Source of the DNA: Pseudomonas serbica
GTDB taxonomy: Bacteria > Pseudomonadota > Gammaproteobacteria > Pseudomonadales > Pseudomonadaceae
Length of the DNA stretch: 64,000 bases
Direction: 5' to 3'
NCBI RefSeq assembly: GCF_028823535.1
Contig: NZ_JAQIYM010000090.1
Coordinates: 868,001-932,000, forward strand
Below, piece by piece: positions 8,923-16,253 of the stretch; positions within the stretch are counted from its first letter, which is position 1, and each line of letters opens with the position of its first letter. The position numbers and the translations under genes were made by a program. The notes below the pieces were generated by a model that worked only from the letters and a program-made list of their open reading frames with translations, did not search any database and was not told the DNA's origin.

Positions 8923-10002
8923 ATGACAGAACTTAAAGTGGCGAACAAGTACTACACAACATTATTGGAACGGGTCATCGATCAGAAGCAAAAAGTAGAT
9001 CTGATTGAAACCGATCCTGCCAAAAGACTGGTGTTGCACAAAGGAGTCCTCCGTCAGTTCATTGAAGCATTTCTGCGTGCCAGTGAGAATGCTACGAATT
9101 CAACTCCGGTAAAGGCGAAAGGGCTGGCTTTCCTGCGCCAGATCTTTGCGCCGGAAGGGCCCTATCATGGTGTGACTATGGGGTCTTTCACCTTTCTTCA
9201 ACCAGCTGAATGCCCAAAATTCGCCATGTTGGCGCATCTGGTTATCAGGGAGCCGGAAACCTTCGGGCATCTTCGCCAAGACGTGTTTTCTGACCTTGTG
9301 CACCACCAGTTGGTGTACCCGGCACGGTTTAGGGACATCAAAAAGTCGCTAAATGAGCTGGGATGGTTTGAGAACAACCTGCCCCTGGATGTGGTGATGG
9401 CCGATGCGGTGTCCCACCTGCACGAGCACCTGCGTGATTACACTACAATGGCTGCCTTCCAGGATCAGTGTGGTTTTGCCAGCCTGCTGGCGCATGGTTC
9501 CGATGTGAAAGCCACGTTGGATCGTTGCCTCGAGATCGTGGAGGGCACGCCGGCGAACAACAAATCCTTTTCCAGCATGTTTCGGTTGACGCAGGACTGC
9601 ATCAATCACATCGAGCAGGAGGGGACTGATCCTGATCTGGTCGACGCGAGCCGCAAGCATTTACTCAGAAATGCGCTTGAGGTGTCAGGCCGGCAGAAAA
9701 GTAAGGATGCGGACGTTTGGGCGCCAATGATCCGCGAACTGGCGCACGCCCTGGATTACACGCTCGATACGCGCCACGTCCTCAGCTACCTGAATTACCT
9801 GCCCGCGCAGGAACAGGATCCGGCGATACGCCAGTACGTCGACAAGCTCGATGCTGCCGAGGTCAAGAAATGCATCAAACGCGATTATGTGAAGGATGAG
9901 CAGTACGCTTTCATCTGCCGTGCTGACCTTAAGCGGTTCTACACGGAAAACGAGTTGCTGATCCTGCTTGGCCACAAATTTTCTTCTGACTTGGGGCTTT
10001 GA
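8923..10002 (+). CDS. FxxDLGL-family protein, subgroup A, tandem duplicate
   Basis: A 359-residue protein whose ATG begins one base after the preceding TGA. It shares long stretches with the upstream gene: F-A-P-E-G-P-Y-H-G-V, L-V-I-R-E-P-E-T-F-G-H-L-R, D-L-V-H-H-Q-L, T-T-M-A-A-F-Q, E-I-V-E-G-T-P-A-N-N-K-S-F, L-L-R-N-A-L-E-V-S-G-R-Q-K-S, R-H-V-L-S-Y-L-N-Y-L, and the end Y-T-E-N-E-L-L-I-L-L-G-H-K-F-S-S-D-L-G-L. N- and C-termini are more divergent than the middle except for the terminal peptide, suggesting the tail is under strong constraint. No recognised domain. Confidence 0.9.
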   Translation: MTELKVANKYYTTLLERVIDQKQKVDLIETDPAKRLVLHKGVLRQFIEAFLRASENATNSTPVKAKGLAFLRQIFAPEGPYHGVTMGSFTFLQPAECPKFAMLAHLVIREPETFGHLRQDVFSDLVHHQLVYPARFRDIKKSLNELGWFENNLPLDVVMADAVSHLHEHLRDYTTMAAFQDQCGFASLLAHGSDVKATLDRCLEIVEGTPANNKSFSSMFRLTQDCINHIEQEGTDPDLVDASRKHLLRNALEVSGRQKSKDADVWAPMIRELAHALDYTLDTRHVLSYLNYLPAQEQDPAIRQYVDKLDAAEVKKCIKRDYVKDEQYAFICRADLKRFYTENELLILLGHKFSSDLGL

Positions 10003-10004
10003 GA

Positions 10005-11189
10005 ATGAACATTACTGCCGACTTGATCGACCCAAGCGCAGATTTAACCCCAGAACAGGACAAACTGTTGGGTGACTTGCTCAATCGTGCGCTGAATGCA
10101 GGGAAGCGCCTTCAGTACGAACCCACCGCAGAACGGTTCGCTCAACGGTTTCTCGAAGAACTGAATGAAGATTTGGGGCAATTGAACCAAGTCTACCCAG
10201 CCGGTGGGAAGCAGTACGAAGAGAGCTACGCCAGCATGACCTTCAGTTGGAATTTGGCATTGATGTCATGCCCCGCGCCACTCCTGGACAGCCAGGTGAT
10301 GGGTAGGACGTTGCGCACGGTGTTTAGCGAAGGCGGGCCGTTCGCACCTCTCATTGAGAGAACAACCTTCCGTTACCCGCCTGAGAAGGGGAAGCTGTAC
10401 GCGGCGGTTTACCACCTGGTCATGAACGAGCCTGAACGGTACCAGCCGTGGCTCGCCAAGATTTCAGATCCGCTGGCGAAGATCGTGATGGGTCTTGGTG
10501 ATGGATTTGATGCGTTCGCGAAGGAGCTGGAAGGCCTCAAGAAGACGTTTGGTGGCGAAACCCATATCGATGCTCTGGCGGATATCACCCGCAAGGCTCT
10601 GGAGGGTATGAACTACCACCCGAAGACCTTGAGGGAAGTCGGTGGTGTCCCGGCCCTGGCCGGCGCCGGCGTGGATATCTTCGGACTTGTCACCAAATTG
10701 TTGGAGACAATCAGGATCAGTGCACATGCGCCGCAGCTATTCAGTGAAAGTTACCACCTGATCATCGAGGCTATTGAGTTTCTGCATCAGACAGAGTTTT
10801 TAAACGACGAGGGGCGAGATTACAGGCTTCGTGATCTTGCCATGACCTGCTTTGACGAGCTCAACCGTACGCGCAATGAGAAGTGGCTCGACCGTGATTT
10901 CTGGGCCAAGGTCTTGCCTGATATGGCTAAAACCCTTCCACGTGAAAATTTTAACCTTCGCCGCATGTTGGATTTGATCAAGTACAGTGACCCGGATCCA
11001 CAGTGGCTTGACGAGATCAAGCTGGCTGATAATTTCAAGCCTGAATACTTCAAGAAGCAGATGACCGACAACTTCAAGGCTGACGAGCTGTATAACGCGG
11101 TGACCAAACTGAGGACGCTGTACGTGTACTCGGAGAATGAGCGTCTGCAGATGCTGGCCGACCGCTTCTCCAACGACCTGGGGCTGTAA
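10005..11189 (+). CDS. FxxDLGL-family protein, subgroup D
   Basis: A 394-residue protein with ATG 10005, two bases after the previous stop. It defines subgroup D with the next gene: N-terminal L-T-P-E-Q-D-K-L-L-G-D-L-L-N-R-A-L-N, then F-S-E-G-G-P-F-A-P-L-I-E (same core as subgroup A), G-G-E-T-H-I-D-A-L-A, G-G-V-P-A-L-A-G-A-G-V-D-I, L-I-K-Y-S-D-P-D-P-Q-W-L, and the end Y-V-Y-S-E-N-E-R-L-Q-M-L-A-D-R-F-S-N-D-L-G-L. It is predicted helical and cytosolic. Function unknown. Confidence 0.9.
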   Translation: MNITADLIDPSADLTPEQDKLLGDLLNRALNAGKRLQYEPTAERFAQRFLEELNEDLGQLNQVYPAGGKQYEESYASMTFSWNLALMSCPAPLLDSQVMGRTLRTVFSEGGPFAPLIERTTFRYPPEKGKLYAAVYHLVMNEPERYQPWLAKISDPLAKIVMGLGDGFDAFAKELEGLKKTFGGETHIDALADITRKALEGMNYHPKTLREVGGVPALAGAGVDIFGLVTKLLETIRISAHAPQLFSESYHLIIEAIEFLHQTEFLNDEGRDYRLRDLAMTCFDELNRTRNEKWLDRDFWAKVLPDMAKTLPRENFNLRRMLDLIKYSDPDPQWLDEIKLADNFKPEYFKKQMTDNFKADELYNAVTKLRTLYVYSENERLQMLADRFSNDLGL

Positions 11190-11190
11190 G

Positions 11191-12369
11191 ATGAATACGA
11201 CCGCCGTGGAAACACAGACCGAATTAAGCCAAGAGCAGAGCAAACGGCTGGACGAGCTGATCAATCGGGCACTTAACGTCTCGCAGCGCCTTCAGAATGA
11301 GCCAAGTGCCGAGATGTATGTACAACGGTTCCTCAAGGAAATGGACGAAGACCTGGAATCTCTTAAGCACATCTTTCCCGCTGGCGGAAAGGAATACGAA
11401 GACAACTTCGCCGGCAGCGTCGTTCTCTGGAATCGGGCGCTGTTGTCGTGCCCGGCCAAAATCTTAGATAGCCAGGTGATGGGCAGAACGTTGCGCACGC
11501 TGTTTGGCGAAGGTGGATTGTTTGCGCCCTACATTGAACTCACGACTTTCCAAACGCCCCCGGAAAAAGGGAAGTTGCTTGCAGCGCTGTACCACATGGC
11601 AATGAATGATCCTGCTAGATACCAACCGTGGCTCTGCAAAATTTCGACCCCGATTGCCTTGAACGTGATGGGAGTGGGCGATGGGCCCGAGGCCTTCGTC
11701 AAGGAGCTGGAAGGCCTGCAGAAGGCGTTTGGCGGTGAAACCCACATCGATGCCTTGCCCGAACTGACACGGAAGGCCCTCGAGGACATGGACAGGAGCC
11801 CAAGGTGGCTCCGGAAGATCGGCGGGATTCCTGCCTTGGCTGGCGCCGGCGTGGACATACCCACCATGTTGGACAAGTTGTTGAACACGGTCTGGAAAAA
11901 TAACCATGCGCCTGCATGGTTTGGTGAGAGCTATAACCTCATCCGCGAGGCCATTGACCATCTCCATGAAACCGGGGAGTTGACCGACAAACAGCTTGAA
12001 TCCAGGCGTCGCTACTTGGCCGTCACCTGCTTTGATGAGCTTCATCGCACGCGTGACGAGAAGTTTTTTGATAAGGTTTTTTGGGCCAAAGTGTTAAATG
12101 ACATGGCGCCAGTCTTGCCGCGAGAGCGATTTGACGTTGGCAAAGTGCTGAATCTGATCAAGTACAGCGATCCTGATCCGCAGTGGCTTGAGAAGATCAA
12201 GCTGGCCGACCACATCGAGCCCGCCGTCCTGAAGGAAGCGCTAGGCAAGGCTTACCAGGCTGAGGATCTGTATGACGCTGTGGCCAAGCTGAGGGCGCTG
12301 CATGTGTACTCGGAGAACGAACGTCTGCATATACTGGGGAATCGTTTTCAGGCCGACCTGGGTCTTTGA
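11191..12369 (+). CDS. FxxDLGL-family protein, subgroup D, tandem duplicate
   Basis: A 392-residue protein with ATG 11191, one base after the previous TAA. Very similar to the 10005 protein: L-S-Q-E-Q-S-K-R-L-D-E-L-I-N-R-A-L-N, G-R-T-L-R-T-L-F-G-E-G-G, G-G-E-T-H-I-D-A-L-P, P-A-L-A-G-A-G-V-D-I, L-I-K-Y-S-D-P-D-P-Q-W-L, and Y-S-E-N-E-R-L-H-I-L-G-N-R-F-Q-A-D-L-G-L. The core motif is altered from G-G-P-F to G-G-L-F, the only D/A member without the proline. It is the last gene of the coupled array; the next strong terminator is at 12504-12545. Function unknown. Confidence 0.9.
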   Translation: MNTTAVETQTELSQEQSKRLDELINRALNVSQRLQNEPSAEMYVQRFLKEMDEDLESLKHIFPAGGKEYEDNFAGSVVLWNRALLSCPAKILDSQVMGRTLRTLFGEGGLFAPYIELTTFQTPPEKGKLLAALYHMAMNDPARYQPWLCKISTPIALNVMGVGDGPEAFVKELEGLQKAFGGETHIDALPELTRKALEDMDRSPRWLRKIGGIPALAGAGVDIPTMLDKLLNTVWKNNHAPAWFGESYNLIREAIDHLHETGELTDKQLESRRRYLAVTCFDELHRTRDEKFFDKVFWAKVLNDMAPVLPRERFDVGKVLNLIKYSDPDPQWLEKIKLADHIEPAVLKEALGKAYQAEDLYDAVAKLRALHVYSENERLHILGNRFQADLGL

Positions 12370-12503
12370 TAGCCCGCGACAAAGTGGTTAAATTGTCTGA
12401 CAGGTAGACGTGTTCGAGGACTTGGTTTTAACACCAAGGGAGTTTACCCGCCGACCCGCAAGGGGCCCCAGAAACCACTGGGATAAAGAGCACTCGACAG
12501 CAA

Positions 12504-12545
12504 CAAAAAAACCGCGCCCCGGCCAACGCCCCGGCGCGGTTTTTC
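12504..12545. terminator. Rho-independent terminator
   Basis: A strong GC-rich stem (ACCGCGCC / GGCGCGGT) flanked by A- and T-runs on both sides. It sits between the plus-strand array ending at 12369 and the minus-strand small gene ending at 12560, and probably works in both directions. Confidence 0.85.
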
Positions 12546-12559
12546 ATTTCCTGGGCTCC

Positions 12560-12700
12560 TTAAAGCACGCCGTGCTTCGAGAGCCAGTCGTACGCCAGAA
12601 TCACGGCGATCACCGCCGAGCAGGTCACCATCGTCGGCGTTTCAGAAGCCATGTACCATTTGCCGAAGCGCTTGCCCATCGGCTTGATATCGTTGAACAT
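12560..12700 (-). CDS. Small membrane protein (46 residues)
   Basis: Starts at ATG 12700 behind an excellent AAGGAG site, with a promoter at 12729-12757. The sequence has a basic, aromatic N-terminal half (K-P-M-G-K-R-F-G-K-W-Y) and one hydrophobic segment (M-V-T-C-S-A-V-I-A-V-I-L-A-Y), so a single-pass inner-membrane protein is likely, or a small toxin-like peptide. Longer frames upstream of 12700 lack a ribosome-binding site. No homologue recognised. Confidence 0.6.
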   Translation of the reverse strand: MFNDIKPMGKRFGKWYMASETPTMVTCSAVIAVILAYDWLSKHGVL

Positions 12701-12728
12701 TTGCAGCTCCTTTCTTGTTGTTTTAACC

Positions 12729-12757
12729 ATTATGACAAGTTGTCTCTCGCCGACCAA
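12729..12757 (-). promoter_or_regulatory. Sigma70-type promoter for the 46-residue gene
   Basis: On the minus strand, TTGGTC, a 17-base spacer and CATAAT stand 29 bases upstream of ATG 12700. Confidence 0.55.
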
Positions 12758-12783
12758 TGGTTAGTTTTGCTGGCGATTGGCCT

Positions 12784-12812
12784 TTGACAATCTGTCAATT
12801 GATGGGTATTGT
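12784..12812 (+). promoter_or_regulatory. Sigma70-type promoter with inverted repeat over the -35
   Basis: TTGACA, 17-base spacer, TATTGT. The -35 is the left arm of an inverted repeat TTGACA-N3-TGTCAA (12784-12798), a plausible operator. It reads into the small genes from 12846 onward. The same repeat recurs at 43580. Confidence 0.6.
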
Positions 12813-12845
12813 CGCGACCACTATTTTTACGACTGAGATAACCCC

Positions 12846-13019
12846 GTGTCCCTCTGGTGTGAGTGCAAAGATTGCGGCGGTGTACAAGAGCATATCGTCT
12901 GCGAAAACAAGCTGATGGACATGCAGGTTGAAGTCTGGAAGTCGCAGCGCTGGGCCAACCGGCTGAAGATTGCGCTCATCGTGGGAGGCGCCGTGGCTCA
13001 GGCGTGGTGGCTACGGTAA
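12846..13019 (+). CDS. Putative small cysteine-containing membrane protein
   Basis: 57 codons from GTG 12846 (weak GAGAT upstream), lying 34 bases after the -10 at 12807-12812. The N-terminus has W-C-E-C-K-D-C-G-G and a later C, a possible one-metal knuckle. The C-terminus is a hydrophobic helix (I-A-L-I-V-G-G-A-V-A-Q-A-W-W). Not recognised; accepted because of promoter position and coding-like composition. Confidence 0.4.
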   Translation: MSLWCECKDCGGVQEHIVCENKLMDMQVEVWKSQRWANRLKIALIVGGAVAQAWWLR

Positions 13020-13074
13020 CGAGAGAATCGAATTTCCGGCACGACGGGCCGGCTAGCATCTTAGGGGATCGACT

Positions 13075-13389
13075 GTGAGATTGCGCAACCGATTTAACAG
13101 ACTATGTTGCAACGCCTCCAAATTCCTGCGTGAGGGCAAAGGGGCCAACCAGAGCCGCCTGAAGGATGATCGCACGTGCACCCAATGTGGCTTGCCCACG
13201 GCGCTGTTGCTGGATGATGTCCTGAAAGGTGAACACACCTGTCCTTGTGGGGCCAGATACCGGGTTATTTCAGCGACATCCGATGCGTCCAGGCTTTGCA
13301 ATAACGAATACGATGTACGGGCGATTTTGGCAAACTGCAACGTGAAGGTGATCCTGCCTTCAGCCATCCAATCTGAAAATCAAGAATAA
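13075..13389 (+). CDS. Putative zinc-ribbon protein
   Basis: A 104-residue protein from GTG 13075 with AGGGG eight bases upstream. The middle contains C-T-Q-C-G and C-P-C-G-A-R-Y-R-V separated by about 19 residues, a four-cysteine zinc ribbon of the type found in small nucleic-acid-binding proteins. The N-terminus is basic. It precedes the three helix-turn-helix paralogues by 13 bases and is probably cotranscribed with the first. Function unknown. Confidence 0.6.
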   Translation: MRLRNRFNRLCCNASKFLREGKGANQSRLKDDRTCTQCGLPTALLLDDVLKGEHTCPCGARYRVISATSDASRLCNNEYDVRAILANCNVKVILPSAIQSENQE

Positions 13390-13402
13390 TTGGAACGTAG
13401 TG

Positions 13403-13852
13403 ATGGATCTGGAACAGCAAATTCGAAAAATGGCGGCAAGTGGCACCAGCAAGGCTGCAGCGGCCCGCGTCATTGGTATTACCACGATCAAATTGAACAT
13501 GATTTGCGAGTGTATCGAAGGCCTTCAGTGGAAGCCTAAAAAATCCAGCGCTAGCGGTGTTTGCCCCAATGAATCCAAGGACAAGTGGGGTTCTAACCTG
13601 GTTAAAGCCCGCGCCGCCCGCAAGGCCAACCTTACCCGTACGGTACGCGGTGTCACTGGCACCCTGAATGAGCTCTGCGCCCATTTCAACACCGCCGTGA
13701 CCTACAGCACTGTTCAGCGACGCGTGAACGGGGGCATGGGTCTGGAAGAGGCGATGTTCTCAACCTCCAAGATGCCGGTAAAAGCGCCAAAACCGGTTGT
13801 GCATGGCTACGTGAGAGCCGGCTCTTCTGCGGTCGTTGAGCATCGTGCGTAA
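13403..13852 (+). CDS. Helix-turn-helix-like protein, tandem paralogue 1
   Basis: 149 residues from ATG 13403. The first 45 residues (M-D-L-E-Q-Q-I-R-K-M-A-A-S-G, then A-A-A-R-V-I-G-I) look like a resolvase/homeodomain-type helix-turn-helix. A central block R-T-V-R-G-V-T-G-T, L-C-A-H-F, Y-S-T-V-Q-R-R-V-N-G-G-M, L-E-E-A-M-F resembles the specificity helix seen in phage DNA-binding proteins and homing-endonuclease accessory domains. The tail ends V-V-E-H-R-A. It is the first of three related genes. A DNA-binding role is inferred. Confidence 0.7.
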   Translation: MDLEQQIRKMAASGTSKAAAARVIGITTIKLNMICECIEGLQWKPKKSSASGVCPNESKDKWGSNLVKARAARKANLTRTVRGVTGTLNELCAHFNTAVTYSTVQRRVNGGMGLEEAMFSTSKMPVKAPKPVVHGYVRAGSSAVVEHRA

Positions 13853-13973
13853 AGCGGCGGGCTGTGCGTCGACAAGTGTTAACGAAAGTGGTCAGCAAGT
13901 TTTTTGGCGAGCGCTCGATGTGGTTCTAACTTCAACCGAGCGTTCAGGGAATCAATAAAACCGAAGGTGTGCC

Positions 13974-14453
13974 ATGGATCTGGAACAGCAAATTCGTCGA
14001 TTGGTCGCGAGCGGATGCAACAAGACTGAGGTGGCCAACGTAATTGGCGTACCTCCTAAGAAAATCGCTCTGATGTGTGAGCATATCCAGGGTCTTGTCT
14101 GGAAGCCGAAACCGCGCCGTAAGCGGGCCAAGCAGTCAGTGCCTTATTTGGAGGCAAACCTGGTGAAGGCCCGTGCCGCCAGAAAGGCCGCATTGACGCA
14201 TACCGTAAGGGGTGTCACCGGCACCGTCCTGGATCTCTGTGCGCACTTTAAAACACCCATCAGTTACAGCACCGTTAACCGGCGCGTGGCTGCCGGCATG
14301 GACTTGGAGGAAGCTATGTTCCTTCCCCGCCAAAGCAAAGGCGAAGTCCAAGCCAGAACCAAAACCAAGACATCGGCAAAATCGAAAAGACCTTGGATCA
14401 AGCTTGGCTACGTCCGAGGATCGGCTGGCGCGGTGATCGAGCATCGGGTCTGA
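13974..14453 (+). CDS. Helix-turn-helix-like protein, tandem paralogue 2
   Basis: 159 residues. Same layout as paralogue 1: M-D-L-E-Q-Q-I-R-R-L-V-A-S-G at the start, a shared N-L-V-K-A-R-A-A-R-K-A stretch, T-V-R-G-V-T-G-T, L-C-A-H-F, Y-S-T-V-N-R-R-V-A-A-G-M, L-E-E-A-M-F, and a very basic insert (K-T-K-T-S-A-K-S-K-R) before the tail V-I-E-H-R-V. Paralogues 1 and 2 are closer to each other than to 3. The 120-base gap before it holds no clear gene. Probable DNA-binding protein; target unknown. Confidence 0.72.
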   Translation: MDLEQQIRRLVASGCNKTEVANVIGVPPKKIALMCEHIQGLVWKPKPRRKRAKQSVPYLEANLVKARAARKAALTHTVRGVTGTVLDLCAHFKTPISYSTVNRRVAAGMDLEEAMFLPRQSKGEVQARTKTKTSAKSKRPWIKLGYVRGSAGAVIEHRV

Positions 14454-14555
14454 GGCCTCCCTCAACATCAGATCAAAGCGATAGCCGCTTCGCGGAGAGG
14501 GCGACTTCTCTCCAAGCCTGGCCCCATCCCCATTTATTTTACTCCTGGAGACCCC

Positions 14556-14981
14556 GTGGATTTAGATCAGCAAATTCGTCAACTTGCCGCCAATGGTGTC
14601 TGCAGAAGAGAAGCAGCCCGTCATTTTGGACTGACTCCTGTTCAGTTTAGAAAAGCTTGCCTGGATCTTCCGGATTTACGCTGGGCACGAGCCATGCCCG
14701 ATGCTGCCCATAGGGAGAAATTGAAGACCAATTTCGCCAAAGCACGTGACGCCAAATTGGAGAAATCCCGGCGCACCGTACGCGGTATCAAGGGAACTGT
14801 CGCTGAGCTGTGCGCTCATTTTGATGTAACCTCGAGCCCAAGAACCGTGCGCCAGCGCATGTTGGAGGGAATGACGTTGGAGCAGGCGCTCTTTCACTGC
14901 CAGCGTACTTCCAGGGTAAGGGACTGGTCGAATGTGGTTTTCCCCGAAACGCGAAAAATGGTGACCCAGCATGCTGGGTAA
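14556..14981 (+). CDS. Helix-turn-helix-like protein, tandem paralogue 3
   Basis: 141 residues from GTG 14556 (GGAG five bases upstream). Divergent third copy: D-L-D-Q-Q-I-R-Q-L-A-A-N-G, E-A-A-R-H-F-G-L, then N-F-A-K-A-R-D, R-T-V-R-G-I-K-G-T, L-C-A-H-F, and M-T-L-E-Q-A-L-F. The C-terminal basic tail of the other two is replaced by an unrelated end. Likely DNA-binding by the same reasoning. Confidence 0.7.
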   Translation: MDLDQQIRQLAANGVCRREAARHFGLTPVQFRKACLDLPDLRWARAMPDAAHREKLKTNFAKARDAKLEKSRRTVRGIKGTVAELCAHFDVTSSPRTVRQRMLEGMTLEQALFHCQRTSRVRDWSNVVFPETRKMVTQHAG

Positions 14982-15006
14982 GCGCGTTCCAGGGGGTCAG
15001 AGCGGC

Positions 15007-15243
15007 ATGACAAAGCTTGAATTGATCGAGGCCTTGGCCTCTTTCCCAGATGATACCAAGATCGTTTTGGATGGCTACGAGAGCGGATTTTGTGATGTTT
15101 TGGGGCTGGAGCTGGTTGATGTTGCGTACCAGCCCAATGGATCCTATTACGACGGCGCCTACCAGCGTGTTGATCCTGATTGCGAGGCCCCGTTAAAGGT
15201 GCTCAGCATTAAGGCAATCTACCAGACCGGTATGAAAGACTGA
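15007..15243 (+). CDS. Small conserved-type protein (DUF-like, 78 residues)
   Basis: Starts at ATG 15007 (M-T-K-L-E-L-I-E-A-L) behind a G-rich SD. The sequence L-I-E-A-L-A-S-F-P-D-D-T-K-I-V-L-D-G-Y-E-S-G-F-C-D resembles small phage and plasmid proteins with an N-terminal helix followed by a D-x-x-V-x-x-D strand. Acidic and soluble. Function unknown. Confidence 0.55.
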   Translation: MTKLELIEALASFPDDTKIVLDGYESGFCDVLGLELVDVAYQPNGSYYDGAYQRVDPDCEAPLKVLSIKAIYQTGMKD

Positions 15244-15284
15244 GCATCTGCGGCGCAAGCGCCACCCTATTGGATTGAGATCAA

Positions 15285-15764
15285 ATGTCAATTTCGAAAG
15301 CCGACACCGTACCAACTTGGGGAGAGATCAACGCCACGATTCGTGAGCTATTCTTCAACGAGTTTCGCAACACCGTGTTCGGCGACTCCACACCCGTCGG
15401 GAAGGGCCTGCTGAGGCTGGTGGAGCATCTCAGGACGAAATCCTGCACCCGATTGACCTATGGGGAGCTGTGCGCGCTCCTGGGCGACGAGAGCGGCCCT
15501 GCCACGGATGATGCCCTGATCGGCAATGCCATCCAGTACGCCACCGGCTATCCGGGACTGCTAAAGCTGGCTTTTGAGCTGGATCCGGACGGTGAGCGCA
15601 TCGAAGTGGCAAAAGAGCTGATCGGCGAGGCCCACCGCACCGGGGTCTTCAATCATCCAGCCGGTGGGCAACTGGCCGATTGGGAGAGCAAGGTCTACAT
15701 CGTGTTCAAGCCTGGTGAGAAGCTGCCCAAGACCCTCGACGACAAATTGGAGATTCCCGCTTGA
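15285..15764 (+). CDS. Hypothetical protein, 159 residues
   Basis: Starts at ATG 15285. No family recognised. The N-terminal part (W-G-E-I-N-A-T-I-R-E-L-F-F-N-E-F, L-T-Y-G-E-L-C-A-L-L-G) could be a winged-helix-like fold. The TGA overlaps the TTG start of the next gene, so the two are translationally coupled. Confidence 0.6.
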   Translation: MSISKADTVPTWGEINATIRELFFNEFRNTVFGDSTPVGKGLLRLVEHLRTKSCTRLTYGELCALLGDESGPATDDALIGNAIQYATGYPGLLKLAFELDPDGERIEVAKELIGEAHRTGVFNHPAGGQLADWESKVYIVFKPGEKLPKTLDDKLEIPA

Positions 15765-16234
15765 AAGAGCGTGTCTACCAGGTACTGCTGCCGGATGGCT
15801 CCCAGGTTTCCTGCCGATCCAACAGCGGCGATCAGGTGATCTGCCGGGCGCTGGTCGATACGGATTGCATGATCAGGGAATATGAGGAAGGGGAGTCGCA
15901 CACCAATCGGTGGTTCGACTTCACCAATGACAATACCGGCGCCACGTCTTATGCCTTGTCCAATCTTGCCTTGAGAGCGCAGGTTCAGAAGCTCACCCTC
16001 GAACGTGATGCGATGACCAACCTGACCATTACACCTTACCAGGCCGAGAATTTGGCAAAAGTGCTTTCGCACAATTTCTCTAATGGCGCCTTGGCGGATC
16101 TGCACCTGGATCTGGTACTTAAGGAACTGGCCAAGCAGCTGAAATGCAATCCGCATCTCCTGAAGCCTGTGCCATTAACAGTGAAAATCTGGGACGACGA
16201 GCCGGATAACCCAGTCCTGCACACCAAGAAATAA
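15761..16234 (+). CDS. Hypothetical protein, 157 residues, coupled to upstream gene
   Basis: Begins at TTG 15761, overlapping the preceding stop by four bases, with GGAG eight bases upstream. N-terminal half is strand-rich (Y-Q-V-L-L-P-D-G-S-Q-V-S-C), the C-terminal half helical (Y-Q-A-E-N-L-A-K-V-L-S-H-N-F). No family recognised. It converges on the minus-strand C family operon at 16254 with only 19 bases between, so transcripts run into each other. Confidence 0.6.
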   Translation: MKERVYQVLLPDGSQVSCRSNSGDQVICRALVDTDCMIREYEEGESHTNRWFDFTNDNTGATSYALSNLALRAQVQKLTLERDAMTNLTITPYQAENLAKVLSHNFSNGALADLHLDLVLKELAKQLKCNPHLLKPVPLTVKIWDDEPDNPVLHTKK

Positions 16235-16253
16235 TCAGCGACTTAATGTCTGC

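Noticed and set aside
12410..12787. 125-codon plus-strand frame between 12369 and 12846
   Set aside because: It runs through the terminator at 12504-12545 and opposite the 46-residue gene; no SD.
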